The notes under the pieces were generated by a model. It saw nothing but the letters and a program-made list of their open reading frames with translations. It was not told the origin of the DNA and did not search any database. Positions 27,685 to 37,361 of a stretch of DNA of 64,000 nucleotides are shown here, piece after piece. Source of the DNA: CAZVWQ01 sp964631275 (GTDB lineage Bacteria; Patescibacteriota; JACMRA01); contig CAZVWQ010000002.1 of the NCBI GenBank assembly GCA_964631275.1, positions 1 through 64,000 on the forward strand. Direction: 5' to 3'. Each line of letters begins with the position of its first letter. The stretch's first letter is position 1. A program made the translations under genes and the position numbers.

Positions 27685-28551
27685 ATGTACAATCCTCGAG
27701 GAGTCGAATTAGCACAAATGCTCAAAGGTGGAGTTATTATGGATGTCTCTAACCCTGAACAAGCCAAAATTGCCGAAAAGGCAGGGGCTGTAGCAGTTAT
27801 GGCCTTAGAAAGAATCCCTTCAGAAATTCGTAAACAAGGAGGTGTAGCCAGGATGAGCAATCCTAAGATGATTAAAGAAATCAAAAATTCTGTAAGTATT
27901 CCTGTAATGGCTAAATGCCGTATCGGACACATCACTGAAGCTCAAATTTTGGAAGCAGTGGCCATTGATTTTGTTGACGAATCTGAAGTTTTGACTCCAG
28001 CAGACGAGATTAACCATCTAGATAAGACTAAGTTTCAGATACCTTTTGTTTGTGGCTGTCGTAATCTTGGAGAAGCTATCCGTCGAATTTCCGAAGGAGC
28101 TAGTATGATCCGCACCAAAGGTGAAGCTGGTACAGGTAACATTGTTGAAGCTGTAAAACATCAGAGACAGATCCGTAACGAAATTAAAAAAGTAACTTTA
28201 CTTAACTATGAAGAATTGGTTGTTTATTCTAAAGAAATTGGAGTTTCGATAGAAATTTTAGTCAAAATTAAAGAGCTAGGCAAATTACCAGTAGTTAATT
28301 TTGCTGCCGGTGGAATTGCTACCCCTGCTGATGCCGCTCTAATGATGGCCCTAGGTAGTGATGGAGTTTTTGTTGGGTCTGGTATATTTAATTCTAGTGA
28401 TCCAGCCAAAATGGCTAAAGCTATTGTTCAGGCTACAACTTTTTGGGATGATCCAATGCGATTAGCTGAACTCAGTGAAGATATTGGAGAACCTATGTCA
28501 GGATTAGAGATCGATACTCTAGAAACTAAGATGGCGGGGAGGGGAGGGTAG
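27685..28551 (+). CDS. pdxS: Pyridoxal 5'-phosphate synthase subunit PdxS
   Basis: This 288-residue TIM-barrel synthase makes PLP from ribose-5-phosphate, glyceraldehyde-3-phosphate and ammonia. The family motifs ALERIPSEIRKQGGVARMSNP, PVMAKCRIGH (catalytic Lys region), DESEVLTPAD and GTGNIVEAVKH are all present and the length is standard. Its usual partner, the glutaminase PdxT, is not next to it and not in this window, so ammonia may come from elsewhere or pdxT lies outside. Base composition is richer in GC than the flanking gaps. It stands alone. Confidence 0.96.
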   Translation: MYNPRGVELAQMLKGGVIMDVSNPEQAKIAEKAGAVAVMALERIPSEIRKQGGVARMSNPKMIKEIKNSVSIPVMAKCRIGHITEAQILEAVAIDFVDESEVLTPADEINHLDKTKFQIPFVCGCRNLGEAIRRISEGASMIRTKGEAGTGNIVEAVKHQRQIRNEIKKVTLLNYEELVVYSKEIGVSIEILVKIKELGKLPVVNFAAGGIATPADAALMMALGSDGVFVGSGIFNSSDPAKMAKAIVQATTFWDDPMRLAELSEDIGEPMSGLEIDTLETKMAGRGG

Positions 28552-28552
28552 T

Positions 28553-28600
28553 TATATCCAAACTCGTACCAATTTTTATTTTAGATTATAGAATATTTTT
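28553..28600 (+). repeat. Family H fragment
   Basis: It starts TATCCAAACTCGTACCAATT like the H copy at 41038 but is cut after about 50 bp, where family I begins. Confidence 0.5.
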
Positions 28601-28729
28601 TATACGTTAACCAATTCAAATTAGGACTTTTTTAATTTTTAACAATAATTTTTGATATTAATTAGATCAAACTAAAACCGAAATTTAAACTTCTAAAAAA
28701 CTAAAACTTGCTTTGCGGTAAGTTATATA
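28601..28729 (+). repeat. Family I element
   Basis: About 125 bp with AATTAGGACTTTTTTAATTT and CTTGCTTTGCGGTAAGTTAT; it matches 10537 and 39462. Confidence 0.72.
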
Positions 28730-28879
28730 CTAGTTATATGCAACTTTAATAATTATCTTTTAGCGCCCAACAATTAGCTTTTTTAAGGGTTAATTTTGCA
28801 TAAAAGCTTGCATAATTTAATACGAAAATGAGTTTAACGGCCATAATTAATTCACTTTCAAAATTTATATTTTTTATCT

Positions 28880-28992
28880 TATACCAATCCGTTTACTATT
28901 GCCCAAAATTTTACTCTTCATAAGTAAATAAATTTTTTATTAAACTAAATTCTTAACAGGTAATTACTGTAACGATTAGCCCAAAGAGTATA
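28880..28992 (-). repeat. Family A element, full copy
   Basis: The 113 bp run from TATACCAATCCGTTTACTAT to CCCAAAGAGTATA, inverse orientation, 120 bp before the ValRS-HAD fragment. Confidence 0.82.
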
Positions 28993-29113
28993 AGACAATA
29001 CTATTGACTAAAATTTTAACTAACAATAGAGTCAAGTAGACTGTTTTTTAAGTTTTGTAGTTTTGTAATAACTTATAAATACAAAAATCTTTAATAAATT
29101 TTAATTACCAAGG

Positions 29114-30046
29114 ATGCTCAATCAGACTTACGATCCCAAAAAATACGAATCAGAAATATACAATAACTGGCAATCTCAGAGTTTAGGTAAGATTGAAATC
29201 CAAGATGAAACTCAATTAAAATATATAATTTTTGATTTTGATGGGGTTTTGGCTGATAGTTATGAGGCTGAAATATACGCACTACAAAAAACAGGTAAAT
29301 TTAGTGAAATAGATTCGGTTAAAGAATATCTTCAAGAAAAATTTCTTAACCCATCTGTAAAAAATTTTGATGACGTTGAAGAAGTGGCAGTAGAAACGCA
29401 AAAAATCAGAAAAATCTGTCAGTATAAATTAGAATATGGATTTCATCTTTTTATGGGCTTTATTTATGAACTCAAAAAGCTTAAAAATTTTAGATTTGCT
29501 ATCAATACAACTGCTGACCACTCAAATGTAGACCATCTTTTAGCTGATATTGATCTGAGTTTTGATAACATTCAAACATTAGAAGAAAGCCTAAGTAAAA
29601 ATCAAAAAAATAAAGTTATAATCAAAGATTGGAATCTATCTAGTAATCAGAATGTTTATTTTATTACCGATACTGTCAGAGATTATTTAGAAGTTAAAGA
29701 AACTATAAAAGAGCAAAACATCTTAGCTGTTGATTGGGGCTGGCAAGGTTATCAAACCTTGATTAAATATATGCCAGAAAAGCAAATCCTCAAAAACTAT
29801 CAAGATATTCATAGAATTTTTCCAAGGCATTCAATCTTAATGCCACCGCCAAATTTAACTGGTAAAATGCACGCTGGGCATTCTTTTCAGCATTTTTTGA
29901 TGGATACACTATCACGAATTAATAGACAAAAAGGTAATCCTAGTCTCTGGTATCCAGGAGTTGATCATGCTGGCATCCAGTTAGAAGGTGTTATCGATAA
30001 GTTAATTAGAAAAGGTGAATTTGATGAAGAATTAAAAAATAAATAG
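29114..30046 (+). CDS. Truncated valyl-tRNA synthetase N-terminus with inserted HAD phosphatase domain
   Basis: Residues 1-27 (YDPKKYESEIYNNWQSQ) look like the start of ValRS. Residues about 33-235 form a HAD-type hydrolase: IIFDFDGVLADS with the nucleophile Asp, then AINTTADH, and FITDTVRDYLE followed by AVDWGWQGYQ near the end. ValRS text then resumes (ILMPPPNLTGKMHAGHSF, with HAGH as the HIGH motif; WYPGVDHAGIQ) and stops at residue 310. KMSKS, editing and anticodon domains are missing, so it cannot charge tRNA. It could be a fragment of a larger lost gene, or a domesticated protein using the HAD part. I see no continuation in any frame downstream. Confidence 0.75.
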   Translation: MLNQTYDPKKYESEIYNNWQSQSLGKIEIQDETQLKYIIFDFDGVLADSYEAEIYALQKTGKFSEIDSVKEYLQEKFLNPSVKNFDDVEEVAVETQKIRKICQYKLEYGFHLFMGFIYELKKLKNFRFAINTTADHSNVDHLLADIDLSFDNIQTLEESLSKNQKNKVIIKDWNLSSNQNVYFITDTVRDYLEVKETIKEQNILAVDWGWQGYQTLIKYMPEKQILKNYQDIHRIFPRHSILMPPPNLTGKMHAGHSFQHFLMDTLSRINRQKGNPSLWYPGVDHAGIQLEGVIDKLIRKGEFDEELKNK

Positions 30047-30478
30047 ACTGCTGTTTAAAAGATAGATGGTTTAGCTTAAGCCCAAATCCTGTAATTTTTA
30101 TAATATGGCTATGGCAAATTCGTGGTTTAAAGTTTGTTTACTTATTTTTAGATAAAAAGTAGTCAAAATTAGCTTATTTTGAGATACAATTAATAAACGA
30201 TTGGTCCAAAAGATAAAAAAATAATTAAAAATATCTAAAATTAGTTTTTAAGTTTGAATTAAGTTGTAAAAAATTAAAATGGTTGTTATAATTCATTTAT
30301 AGATAGTCCTTATAAAGATTTTCGAAACTTCTTATAGTATAAAGTATTTTACCAAATTTTAGCTAAGCTATACAGCTATAATTTTATTTTCAAACAAAAC
30401 TTATAGTAGGTCTAAAATCTCTAACTTATGCTTAGATGCCTATTAATAAACAAATAAGTTTTAATTTATTTTTGTAAA
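30047..30478. other. Gene-free gap after the ValRS fragment
   Basis: I searched for the missing part of ValRS in all frames and saw none. The sequence is AT-rich with only loose similarity to other gaps. Confidence 0.5.
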
Positions 30479-31803
30479 ATGAATTTTGAATATCCAGTTA
30501 GTCCTGATAGTAAGCATAATCCTGACATAACTGAAAAAATTAGGAGTCTGCTAAATGCAATTTTTACAGATCATCCAAGTTTTGAAGAGTTAAGTTTTGA
30601 AGAGTTAAAAGAATTAAAAGAATTAATTACTAGACTACGATCAAAATTATTAGAAGTTATTAAAGAATTTGCAATAAGTGAAAGTAATCAAGGTTTTATC
30701 TTTATCGATAATAATGATAATGATAATACATTCTCTATTAATCCTGATAGGTATGCTAGCATACCAAATGATAAAAATTCTAAATTTCAATACAGGGGTT
30801 GCCAGATTTATTTTGGGGAAAAAATTCAAGATTAAATGCTTGTGTAGACAATGAATTATTAGATAAGCTTAAAAATGGGGAAAGAATTGAATTTGCTAAC
30901 CTAGGCCCAATTTCAAAAATATTTATTTTGCAGTATGTTTTTAGTTTAATTTTAGAATTAGCATCTGAAAAACTAGACTTGGAAAATGCTATAAATTTTT
31001 ATGAGTTTCTTTTAAATCTTAAAGAGAGTGATAATGATAATGATAATGATAATAGTTTTAATCTTTTAGAAGGTTTTAAATTATCTGATTTAAGACCTCC
31101 CTATCTATATCATATAAAACAAAAATATTCTGATAAAATGATTCCTTTTGTTGCAAGGGTTGTTGGATTTAACCTTAGTAGGCTTGAAATTCCTCATCTA
31201 CCTTTTGCTGTTGTATCTTTAAATTTTAAATCATCATTGGAGATTACTACTATGACTTCTCGTGAAGTTGATCCTAACTTTGCTTTTGAAGGACCTGACT
31301 TTATAATCCTTATTTCAGGAAAAAAGACAGATGAAGGGTATAAAGCTTTTTTATATAAAAAAGATAGTAGTAATAATAATTATAAATTTACTAAAGTTAA
31401 TGAAGGCTACTTATATCTAACTGAAGCCCTTTACCTCTGTTACGATAACGAACTTATTAGTAAACTTAATAGCGACATTCAAGATTCGCTTACTATAGAT
31501 AGTATTAAAACTCTTTTAAGAAGAATATTTGACGAAGATAATAATACTAGAATTCCTAACGCTTTACTACTTCATAGAGCAATAACACTGAGGTTTCCTC
31601 CTTTTATGAAAATATTAGAAGAAGCAAGAGATGAGCTACCTGTAGAAAGCCATGGGTGGGAACCTAAACCTCCAAGTCATTTATTTGAAAAGTTTATTAT
31701 TCCTATTATTATTGCACTTGTGTTTTATATTTTTTTTTACTTTTCTTCTAGAGAAGAAGTCCCCTCTTTACAAGAACCTCCAACTAACACACAAACACAA
31801 TAA
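30479..31803 (+). pseudogene. Acidic protein with C-terminal membrane anchor, split by a -1 frameshift
   Basis: Two overlapping frames, 30479-30835 (118 aa) and 30799-31803 (334 aa, no ATG start of its own in the overlap), read as one protein of about 440 residues if the frame shifts at the GGGG-AAAAAA run (30815-30824). It is Asp/Glu/Leu-rich, with simple repeats GATAAT coding for Asn-Asp in both halves (about 30713 and 31030), and ends in one membrane helix (PIIIALVFYIFFYF) plus a short tail. I do not recognise a family. It is either a mutated gene or one using programmed frameshifting; sequencing error is also possible. Confidence 0.55.
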
Positions 31804-31858
31804 AAATAATATTTGCATGTTTATACTGAGTTTAGCTTTGACTTTTATTTATATTTAG

Positions 31859-32062
31859 AAAACCTATTTGATTGCTTGTCTTTTAAAACAAAGATTTTTA
31901 GTTGTTAGATATTAAATCAGCTTGTTTTTAAGGAATTTGAGAATACCTAAAATGTCTAAATTGTGCATAGATTAAGTATATTTTTGATTTTCGTATTCAA
32001 AATCAACTACCAACGATTTCTTAATTTTTTACTTTTAAACTGCTAAAAATTTCAAACATGTC
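31859..32062 (+). repeat. AT-rich recurrent segment (family F)
   Basis: It begins AACCTATTTGATTGCTTGTC and ends with a TTTTAAACTGCTAAAAATTT-like stretch; it matches 18185. Confidence 0.5.
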
Positions 32063-32072
32063 TATAGTCTAT

Positions 32073-32384
32073 TTATTCAAAAATAGAGCTAGAAGAATTT
32101 TGGATAGCCTCTAAAGATTTAGATTCACTCTTAGGTAAGGATTGTTGAAATCGGGTCTCTAGATTTATATTTTTAGGTAGCTCTTTTGCTCTAATATTTA
32201 TTTCTGGTTCAGAATATTCAGGAGAAAAAGGCCCAAAAACAGACATGGCCCCAAAAACAGCAAGGAATAATATTGTTACAAGCATAGTAACTACAGATAA
32301 GATAGTTCTAAAATCAGTTTTTCTTTTTTCTGGTTGTTTTTGCATTTGCTGAAGTGGTTGTATTTGTATTTGTTGTTGTGACAT
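32073..32384 (-). CDS. Small single-span membrane protein
   Basis: The 103-residue protein has a Gln-rich N-terminus (QQQIQIQPLQQMQKQ), one membrane helix at about residues 27-52 and an outer polar tail rich in Glu, Ser and Pro. There is no recognisable domain. A short AT-rich leader precedes the ATG. It could be an envelope accessory protein; nothing in the context assigns a function. Confidence 0.55.
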   Translation of the reverse strand: MSQQQIQIQPLQQMQKQPEKRKTDFRTILSVVTMLVTILFLAVFGAMSVFGPFSPEYSEPEINIRAKELPKNINLETRFQQSLPKSESKSLEAIQNSSSSIFE

Positions 32385-32456
32385 GTTATAATTATACTTT
32401 ATATAATTAAAGTTATCAACCTTGGCTAGCTATTTATAAATAATCTTAGTTGCTTT

Positions 32457-32574
32457 TTATCTTAATTCAATCCGTAGTATTACCCTAAATTTAGCCTTTC
32501 ATAAGTAAATAAATTCTTTATTTAAGGTAAATTCTTAATGGGTAATTACTGCAATGATTAGCCCAAAGGGTATA
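32457..32574 (-). repeat. Family A element, full copy
   Basis: About 118 bp ending GCCCAAAGGGTATA. It lies 66 bp beyond the truncated 3' end of the glutamyl-tRNA synthetase gene. Confidence 0.78.
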
Positions 32575-32640
32575 AAAATAAACAAAAAATAGTTTGCTCT
32601 TTTTATAGTTTAAAACTATTAACCCAAAAGATAAGTTAGT

Positions 32641-33651
32641 TTAAATTTCTGTATTCTCCAAATACACCTCTTTATCAGTACCTGGATTCCAACCAAGAAA
32701 AACTAAATAATTAAGGATAGCTTCTGGTAAAAATCCTTCATCTAAATAGCTCTGCATATCTACATTACCATCTCTTTTGGATAATTTTTTGTTCCCAGTT
32801 TCACCTAAAATAAAAGGTAAATGAATATAAGCAGGAACTTGACCCCAATAGTCAAAAAACATAGCTGTGTGCCTAGCAATACTTGGATACCACTCTTGAG
32901 CTCTAATTACCAAAGTAGTTTTCATTAAGTAATCATCAACTAGATGTGCCAAGTGATAGGTTGGATATCCATCAGACTTTAGAATTGTGAAATCTTCTTC
33001 TAGGTTAAGATCAAATTTGGTCTTGCCAAGTAACTCGTCCTTGCACTCAATAGTTTTATCCCTTTGTAGCTTGTATTTGAGTACTGGTTTGGATTGATCT
33101 TTCAGACCATCTTTTAGACTTTGAGTTAGTTTTTGTTGGTTAAATCTTTCTTGGCAAATTTTATAATAATTAATTGCTTTTTTGTTGATTTTTTTAATTT
33201 CTAATAATTCTTGTTTATCTTCTTCGGTTAGATAACTCCAGTAAGCTAAACCCTTATCAAGCAAATTTTGAGCATGTTCGTGATATATATCTAATCTTTT
33301 GGATTGAATGTAAGGCCCAAAGTCTCCTTTTTCGTAGATATCATAAAATTCATCATAAACTCCACCCTGTGAATCATCAGAAATAGGATCAAGTAAAGTA
33401 ATACCTTCTTTGGGTAATAAATGTAGCTGATCTAGAGTTTCTAGAAGCTTACGAGCTGAGTCACTTTGCAAACGGTTGCGATCTGTATCTTCTAGCCTGA
33501 GATACCACTGACCTTGATTTTTGTTAGCAAATAAAGCTGTAAAGAGTATTTGTCGAGTTGTACCTAAATGCAAGTATCCAGTAGGTGAGGGTGCCTGCCT
33601 AGTTCTAAAAGTCATACTCACAAAGTTTTTTTGATTAAATAATTTAGTCAA
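32641..33651 (-). CDS. gltX: Glutamyl-tRNA synthetase catalytic half, anticodon-binding domain missing
   Basis: This 336-residue class I synthetase has the HIGH-type motif PSPTGYLHLG (about residues 21-30), the stem-contact region and KMSKS as KLSKRDG near residue 300. It ends at YLVFLGWNPGTDKEV, exactly where the ~150-residue anticodon-binding part should follow. GluQ-RS enzymes are similarly short, but the internal sequence here is that of a true GluRS. It may be a degraded duplicate, or tRNA selection may depend on another protein. Internal ATG 33615 (MTFRTRQAPSP) is the more typical start. Confidence 0.8.
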   Translation of the reverse strand: MTKLFNQKNFVSMTFRTRQAPSPTGYLHLGTTRQILFTALFANKNQGQWYLRLEDTDRNRLQSDSARKLLETLDQLHLLPKEGITLLDPISDDSQGGVYDEFYDIYEKGDFGPYIQSKRLDIYHEHAQNLLDKGLAYWSYLTEEDKQELLEIKKINKKAINYYKICQERFNQQKLTQSLKDGLKDQSKPVLKYKLQRDKTIECKDELLGKTKFDLNLEEDFTILKSDGYPTYHLAHLVDDYLMKTTLVIRAQEWYPSIARHTAMFFDYWGQVPAYIHLPFILGETGNKKLSKRDGNVDMQSYLDEGFLPEAILNYLVFLGWNPGTDKEVYLENTEI

Positions 33652-34004
33652 GAATATTTTTAGACCATGATGTAATTCTTATAACTTTATAAATTTTTCA
33701 TAAGCTTACTTGACTAGATTTGTTTTTGTTACAAGTTGTGTTTACTAGATTTAATTTCGACTAGTGAGTCAGTTTTATCGGTATTAATCTTGTCTCAAAA
33801 TAAGTTAAAAATAACTAGTTTATATCTTGAAATAAAAAAATTCATTATTTTAGCTGAATTGGCAGTTTTTTATTATTTGTATAAATAAAAGGTAAATCGA
33901 TTATTTTTTCTAATTACGGAACAAGCCCATTGAATGACTTTTTGATTAACATTTATTATTTTTTTTGCCTTTTTTGATTTTTTAATCTAGACTCTATAAT
34001 CTAT
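33652..34004. other. Divergent gap between gltX and topA
   Basis: There is no gene or full repeat. It ends in TATAAT (33995-34000), four bases before the topA ATG, suggesting an almost leaderless topA transcript. Confidence 0.5.
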
Positions 34005-36425
34005 ATGCTAATTATCGTTGAGTCCCCAGCTAAAGCTAAAACTATCTCTCACATCGTCGGTAAGAATTATACCGTCAAAGCTTCTATTGGCCATATCAGG
34101 CAACTCTCAGATGATAAAAAAACTAAAGATGGTAAGCCTTTAGAAATCAATGGCATTGATATTCAAAATAACTTTAGACCAATCTACGAAATCGACGAAG
34201 ACAAAAAAAAAGTAGTTAACGAACTAAAAAAATTAGCTAAAGAAAGTAAGGAAATCTTATTTGCTACTGATGAAGATCGTGAAGGAGAAGCTATTAGTTG
34301 GCACTTAGCTAAGGTATTAAATCTAGATCCAGCTAAAATCAAAAGATTAGTTTTTCATGAAATTACAAAATCAGCCTTAGAAAAAGCTCTTAAAGAAACT
34401 AGAAACTTGGATTTGAATTTAGTTTCAGCTCAACAAGCTAGGCAAGTGTTAGATAAGATCGTTGGATACAAATTATCTCCGGTTTTATGGTCAGTAATGA
34501 GCAATTATCGATTGTCAGCAGGTCGAGTACAATCTCCAGCTCTAAAGATAATCGTTGACAGAGAAAATGAAATTGAAGCTTTTATAGCCGAAGAGTATTG
34601 GGAAATTTATGGTCAACTGCAACCAAATAAATCGCCTGAAACACAAGTTAATAAATATTTAGATAAAACTGAAGAAAAAACCGAATTCAAAAAAAAGTTA
34701 GATGAAGAAGGATTTTTAAAATTAACTTATAGTCAAGGTAAAAAAGCTTCAGAAATTCTCAAAGACGAAAAAACTACTGATAAAGTTACAGATAGTTTGA
34801 CCAAAAATCCAGAATTTAGAGTTCAGGAGGTTCAATCCAAAACTGAAAGAGTTAAGCCTAAACCACCTTTTATTACTTCTACTCTCCAGCAAGCAGCTAG
34901 CTCTAAGCTTGGATTTACTCCCAAAAGTACTATGAGAGCAGCCCAAAAACTTTATGAAGGAGTAGCTATAGATGGTCAGCAACAAGCTCTAATTACCTAC
35001 ATGAGAACAGACAGCGTAAATCTATCGGCTGAATCAATTCTTAAAGCTAGAAGCTATATTAAATCTAAATATCCAAAGTTTCTTCCAGAAAAGCCAAATC
35101 ATTATACCTCTAAATCTCGTAACGCTCAAGAAGCTCACGAAGCTATTAGGCCTGTTGACCCGACTCTCTCTCCAGATAGGCTTAAAGGTAAAATTGATTC
35201 CAACCTTTTTAGACTTTACGAACTAATATGGAAAAGAATGATTAGCAGCCAGATGACTTCAGAGGTTCGTCAAAGATTTACTTTTGAATTAGAAAATCAA
35301 GTCAAAGATAAATTCCAAGGGTCTGTGGCCTGGACTACTGAACCTGGTTTTCAGGCGGTATGGTCAAATAAAAAAGTCGAAGAAGCTAGTGAGTTAGATA
35401 AACTTTACCAAAAAAATCAAAAATTTAATCTTAGAGAATTAAACCTTTTACAAAATTTTACTAGCCCACCTAGCCGCTACTCTCCAGCAAGTTTAATAAA
35501 AAAAATGGAAGAGTTAGGAATTGGACGTCCGAGTACTTATGCTACGATCATTTCTACGCTTCACGATAGGCAATATGTCGAAGATAACCCTAAGACCCTA
35601 ATCCCAACTTTTTTAGGACGTAAAGTTTGTGAAGTATTAGTTGATAATTTTGAACAGGTAACTAATAGCGAATTAACTGCTGAATTAGAAAATAATTTAG
35701 ATAAAATTTCTCGAGGTGAAAGTAAATACGAAAAAGTTTTAGATGAGTTTTGGTCAGAGTTTAAGAAGCAAGTAGAAGAACGAGAACCAAAGATAATTGA
35801 AAATAAAAACAAATATAGAGAAAGTCAAACTAAGGTTAAAGATCCTAAATATGGCAATGAAATGGTCTTGAAGTTTGGTAGATTTGGGGCTTATTATGAA
35901 AATCCTAATTATCCCGAATCTCGCTATCCAGTTGATTTTAGAGAAAAAGCTGAAAAATTAGAACAAACTAAAAAAGAACTAGGCGAAGATCTAGAAAATA
36001 TTAAGTGTCCTGAATGTGGAGCTGAAATGGAACTTAAAGTTGGTAGATTTGGTGAGTATTTTCAGTGCTTAGATGTCAAAGATCATAAATTCCCAAAAAA
36101 CTTTAGGGAATATAATATTGCTCTTAAAGAAGCTAAAGATAAATTTAGCAGCCAAACAAAAAATAAAACCTGCGAAGTGTGTGGCAAAGATTTGATCGTT
36201 AGAGTTTCTAAATCTAGTCTTAAACCATATATTGCTTGCCCAGATTATAAAGTAGGTAATAAACATACTGTAATTAACGTAAACTACGGAGATTGTCCAG
36301 AATGTCAAAAGCATGGTCGAAAAGGCAAATTAGAACTAAAGAATTCCAAAAAAGGAAACTTTTTAGTGTGCAATTTACCCAAAAAAGAGTGTGGCTATGT
36401 TGAAATTTACAGTCCAAAAAATTGA
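34005..36425 (+). CDS. topA: DNA topoisomerase I
   Basis: This 806-residue type IA topoisomerase relaxes negative supercoils. The Toprim domain opens with IIVESPAKAKTI and contains DEDREGEAISWH (about residues 92-103). The catalytic Tyr is in ITYMRTDSVNLS near residue 332, and GIGRPSTYA follows near 505. The C-terminus has zinc-ribbon modules: CPECGAEMELKVGRFGEYFQC, CEVCGKDL and CPECQKHGRKG. All core motifs are intact. It stops at TGA, showing that TGA is a stop codon in this genome. Confidence 0.97.
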   Translation: MLIIVESPAKAKTISHIVGKNYTVKASIGHIRQLSDDKKTKDGKPLEINGIDIQNNFRPIYEIDEDKKKVVNELKKLAKESKEILFATDEDREGEAISWHLAKVLNLDPAKIKRLVFHEITKSALEKALKETRNLDLNLVSAQQARQVLDKIVGYKLSPVLWSVMSNYRLSAGRVQSPALKIIVDRENEIEAFIAEEYWEIYGQLQPNKSPETQVNKYLDKTEEKTEFKKKLDEEGFLKLTYSQGKKASEILKDEKTTDKVTDSLTKNPEFRVQEVQSKTERVKPKPPFITSTLQQAASSKLGFTPKSTMRAAQKLYEGVAIDGQQQALITYMRTDSVNLSAESILKARSYIKSKYPKFLPEKPNHYTSKSRNAQEAHEAIRPVDPTLSPDRLKGKIDSNLFRLYELIWKRMISSQMTSEVRQRFTFELENQVKDKFQGSVAWTTEPGFQAVWSNKKVEEASELDKLYQKNQKFNLRELNLLQNFTSPPSRYSPASLIKKMEELGIGRPSTYATIISTLHDRQYVEDNPKTLIPTFLGRKVCEVLVDNFEQVTNSELTAELENNLDKISRGESKYEKVLDEFWSEFKKQVEEREPKIIENKNKYRESQTKVKDPKYGNEMVLKFGRFGAYYENPNYPESRYPVDFREKAEKLEQTKKELGEDLENIKCPECGAEMELKVGRFGEYFQCLDVKDHKFPKNFREYNIALKEAKDKFSSQTKNKTCEVCGKDLIVRVSKSSLKPYIACPDYKVGNKHTVINVNYGDCPECQKHGRKGKLELKNSKKGNFLVCNLPKKECGYVEIYSPKN

Positions 36426-36626
36426 CAAATACACTAAAATAAAAGAACTATTTAACTAATTCTGATTTTTAGAATTTTTTTTAGAAAAACTCTTAGGTTT
36501 TTTCTTTGGCTAAATTGTTTTACAGCTAATCCACATAGGCAGCTTAGATATTTTGTACCTCTAAAGCTGCTTTTTATACCAGTTATGTTCGTTTTGTAAT
36601 CAAAACTGACAGAGTAGTTAAACTTA

Positions 36627-36675
36627 ATTAGTCTTGTCCCATAACTCAGATTTACAAAACTTTAATCCTATAAAT
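36627..36675 (+). repeat. Half of a family B element fused to half of a family C element
   Basis: B-type sequence (ATTAGTCTTGTCCCATAACT) runs for about 50 bp and then changes, within AAATAAGTACTTAAATAAAG, into the inner half of C. It is a chimera of two families. Confidence 0.65.
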
Positions 36676-36683
36676 AAGTACTT

Positions 36684-36738
36684 AAATAAAGAAAACACAG
36701 TTAGAAAAACTCACTGAGTAGTTAACAGTTTAGTATAT
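36684..36738 (-). repeat. Family C half element
   Basis: AAACTCACTGAGTAGTTAAC through TTTAGTATATA matches one half of the C element at 14786; its other half is replaced by B sequence. Confidence 0.65.
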
Positions 36739-36820
36739 AGACCACATTTGTAATTTTTTGTTTATTTAAAAATAAAAACTAAGAAATCTTTTGTAGCTAA
36801 TTTTTAATAAAAAATCTAAG

Positions 36821-36929
36821 ATATAGCTAACCCATACACTAGCTAGACATTTTGAGTATCCTAAATTGTACTTTAAAACAAACTTAATATCTAATAACTT
36901 ATCTAAGTTGAATGTGAAATTCTTATACT
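36821..36929 (+). repeat. Family L element
   Basis: ATATAGCTAACCCATACACT through TTGAATGTGAAATTCTTATA; it matches 18067-18176. Confidence 0.7.
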
Positions 36930-36970
36930 AGGTTAAGAGTAGTTCAAGTTACAATTTTTGAAACAACTAA

Positions 36971-37063
36971 ACAAAGCTTCCGCAGATACTACTATATTTT
37001 GTATTTAAATACTTAACTAAAGCTACATTTAGTAGTAAAATTCAATTTTTGCGGAAGTCTTGT
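36971..37063 (+). repeat. Family D element inside an F-like segment
   Basis: A complete copy, ACAAAGCTTCCGCAG to TGCGGAAGTCTTGT, with the best-conserved inverted ends of the family. It splits the F-like sequence TTTTTGAAACAACTAA from its continuation. Confidence 0.8.
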
Positions 37064-37128
37064 AAAACCTAAATTTTTTATTTTAAGATATAAATAATCA
37101 AATAGGTTCTAATAAATACAAAAGTTTT

Positions 37129-37204
37129 GGATCTGTAGCTCAGTTGGTAGAGCAGGAGACTCTTAATCTCTTGGTCCTGGGTTCGAGTCCCAGCGGGTCC
37201 ACCA
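37129..37204 (+). tRNA. tRNA-Lys (anticodon CTT)
   Basis: A complete cloverleaf: acceptor GGATCTG/CGGGTCC with G-U pairs, D arm GCTC..GAGC, anticodon loop CTCTTAA, T loop TTCGAGT, and an encoded CCA end. It is a single gene surrounded by repeats. Confidence 0.96.
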
Positions 37205-37219
37205 AATTAAATAGTCTCT

Positions 37220-37323
37220 TATATCCTTTCCACTAATCGTTACGGTAATTACCCGTTAAGAATTTAGTTTAAATATATGAAAAGCTAAATTTAGGGCAAG
37301 CAAAAAGTAACAGATCAGGTATA
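37220..37323 (+). repeat. Family A element
   Basis: The 104 bp start TATATCCTTTCCACTAATCG, 16 bp after the tRNA-Lys gene, and end CAGATCAGGTATA. Confidence 0.75.
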
Positions 37324-37361
37324 AATATTCTTAAAAATAGATTTAACAGGCAATAAACTTG

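Noticed and set aside
27685..28551. pdxT next to pdxS
   Set aside because: I looked on both sides; the neighbours are decayed genes and repeats only.
36420..36425. TGA recoding as glycine, as in some CPR groups
   Set aside because: topA ends in TGA at the expected position, and pseudogene TGA codons do not align with glycine; the standard code fits.
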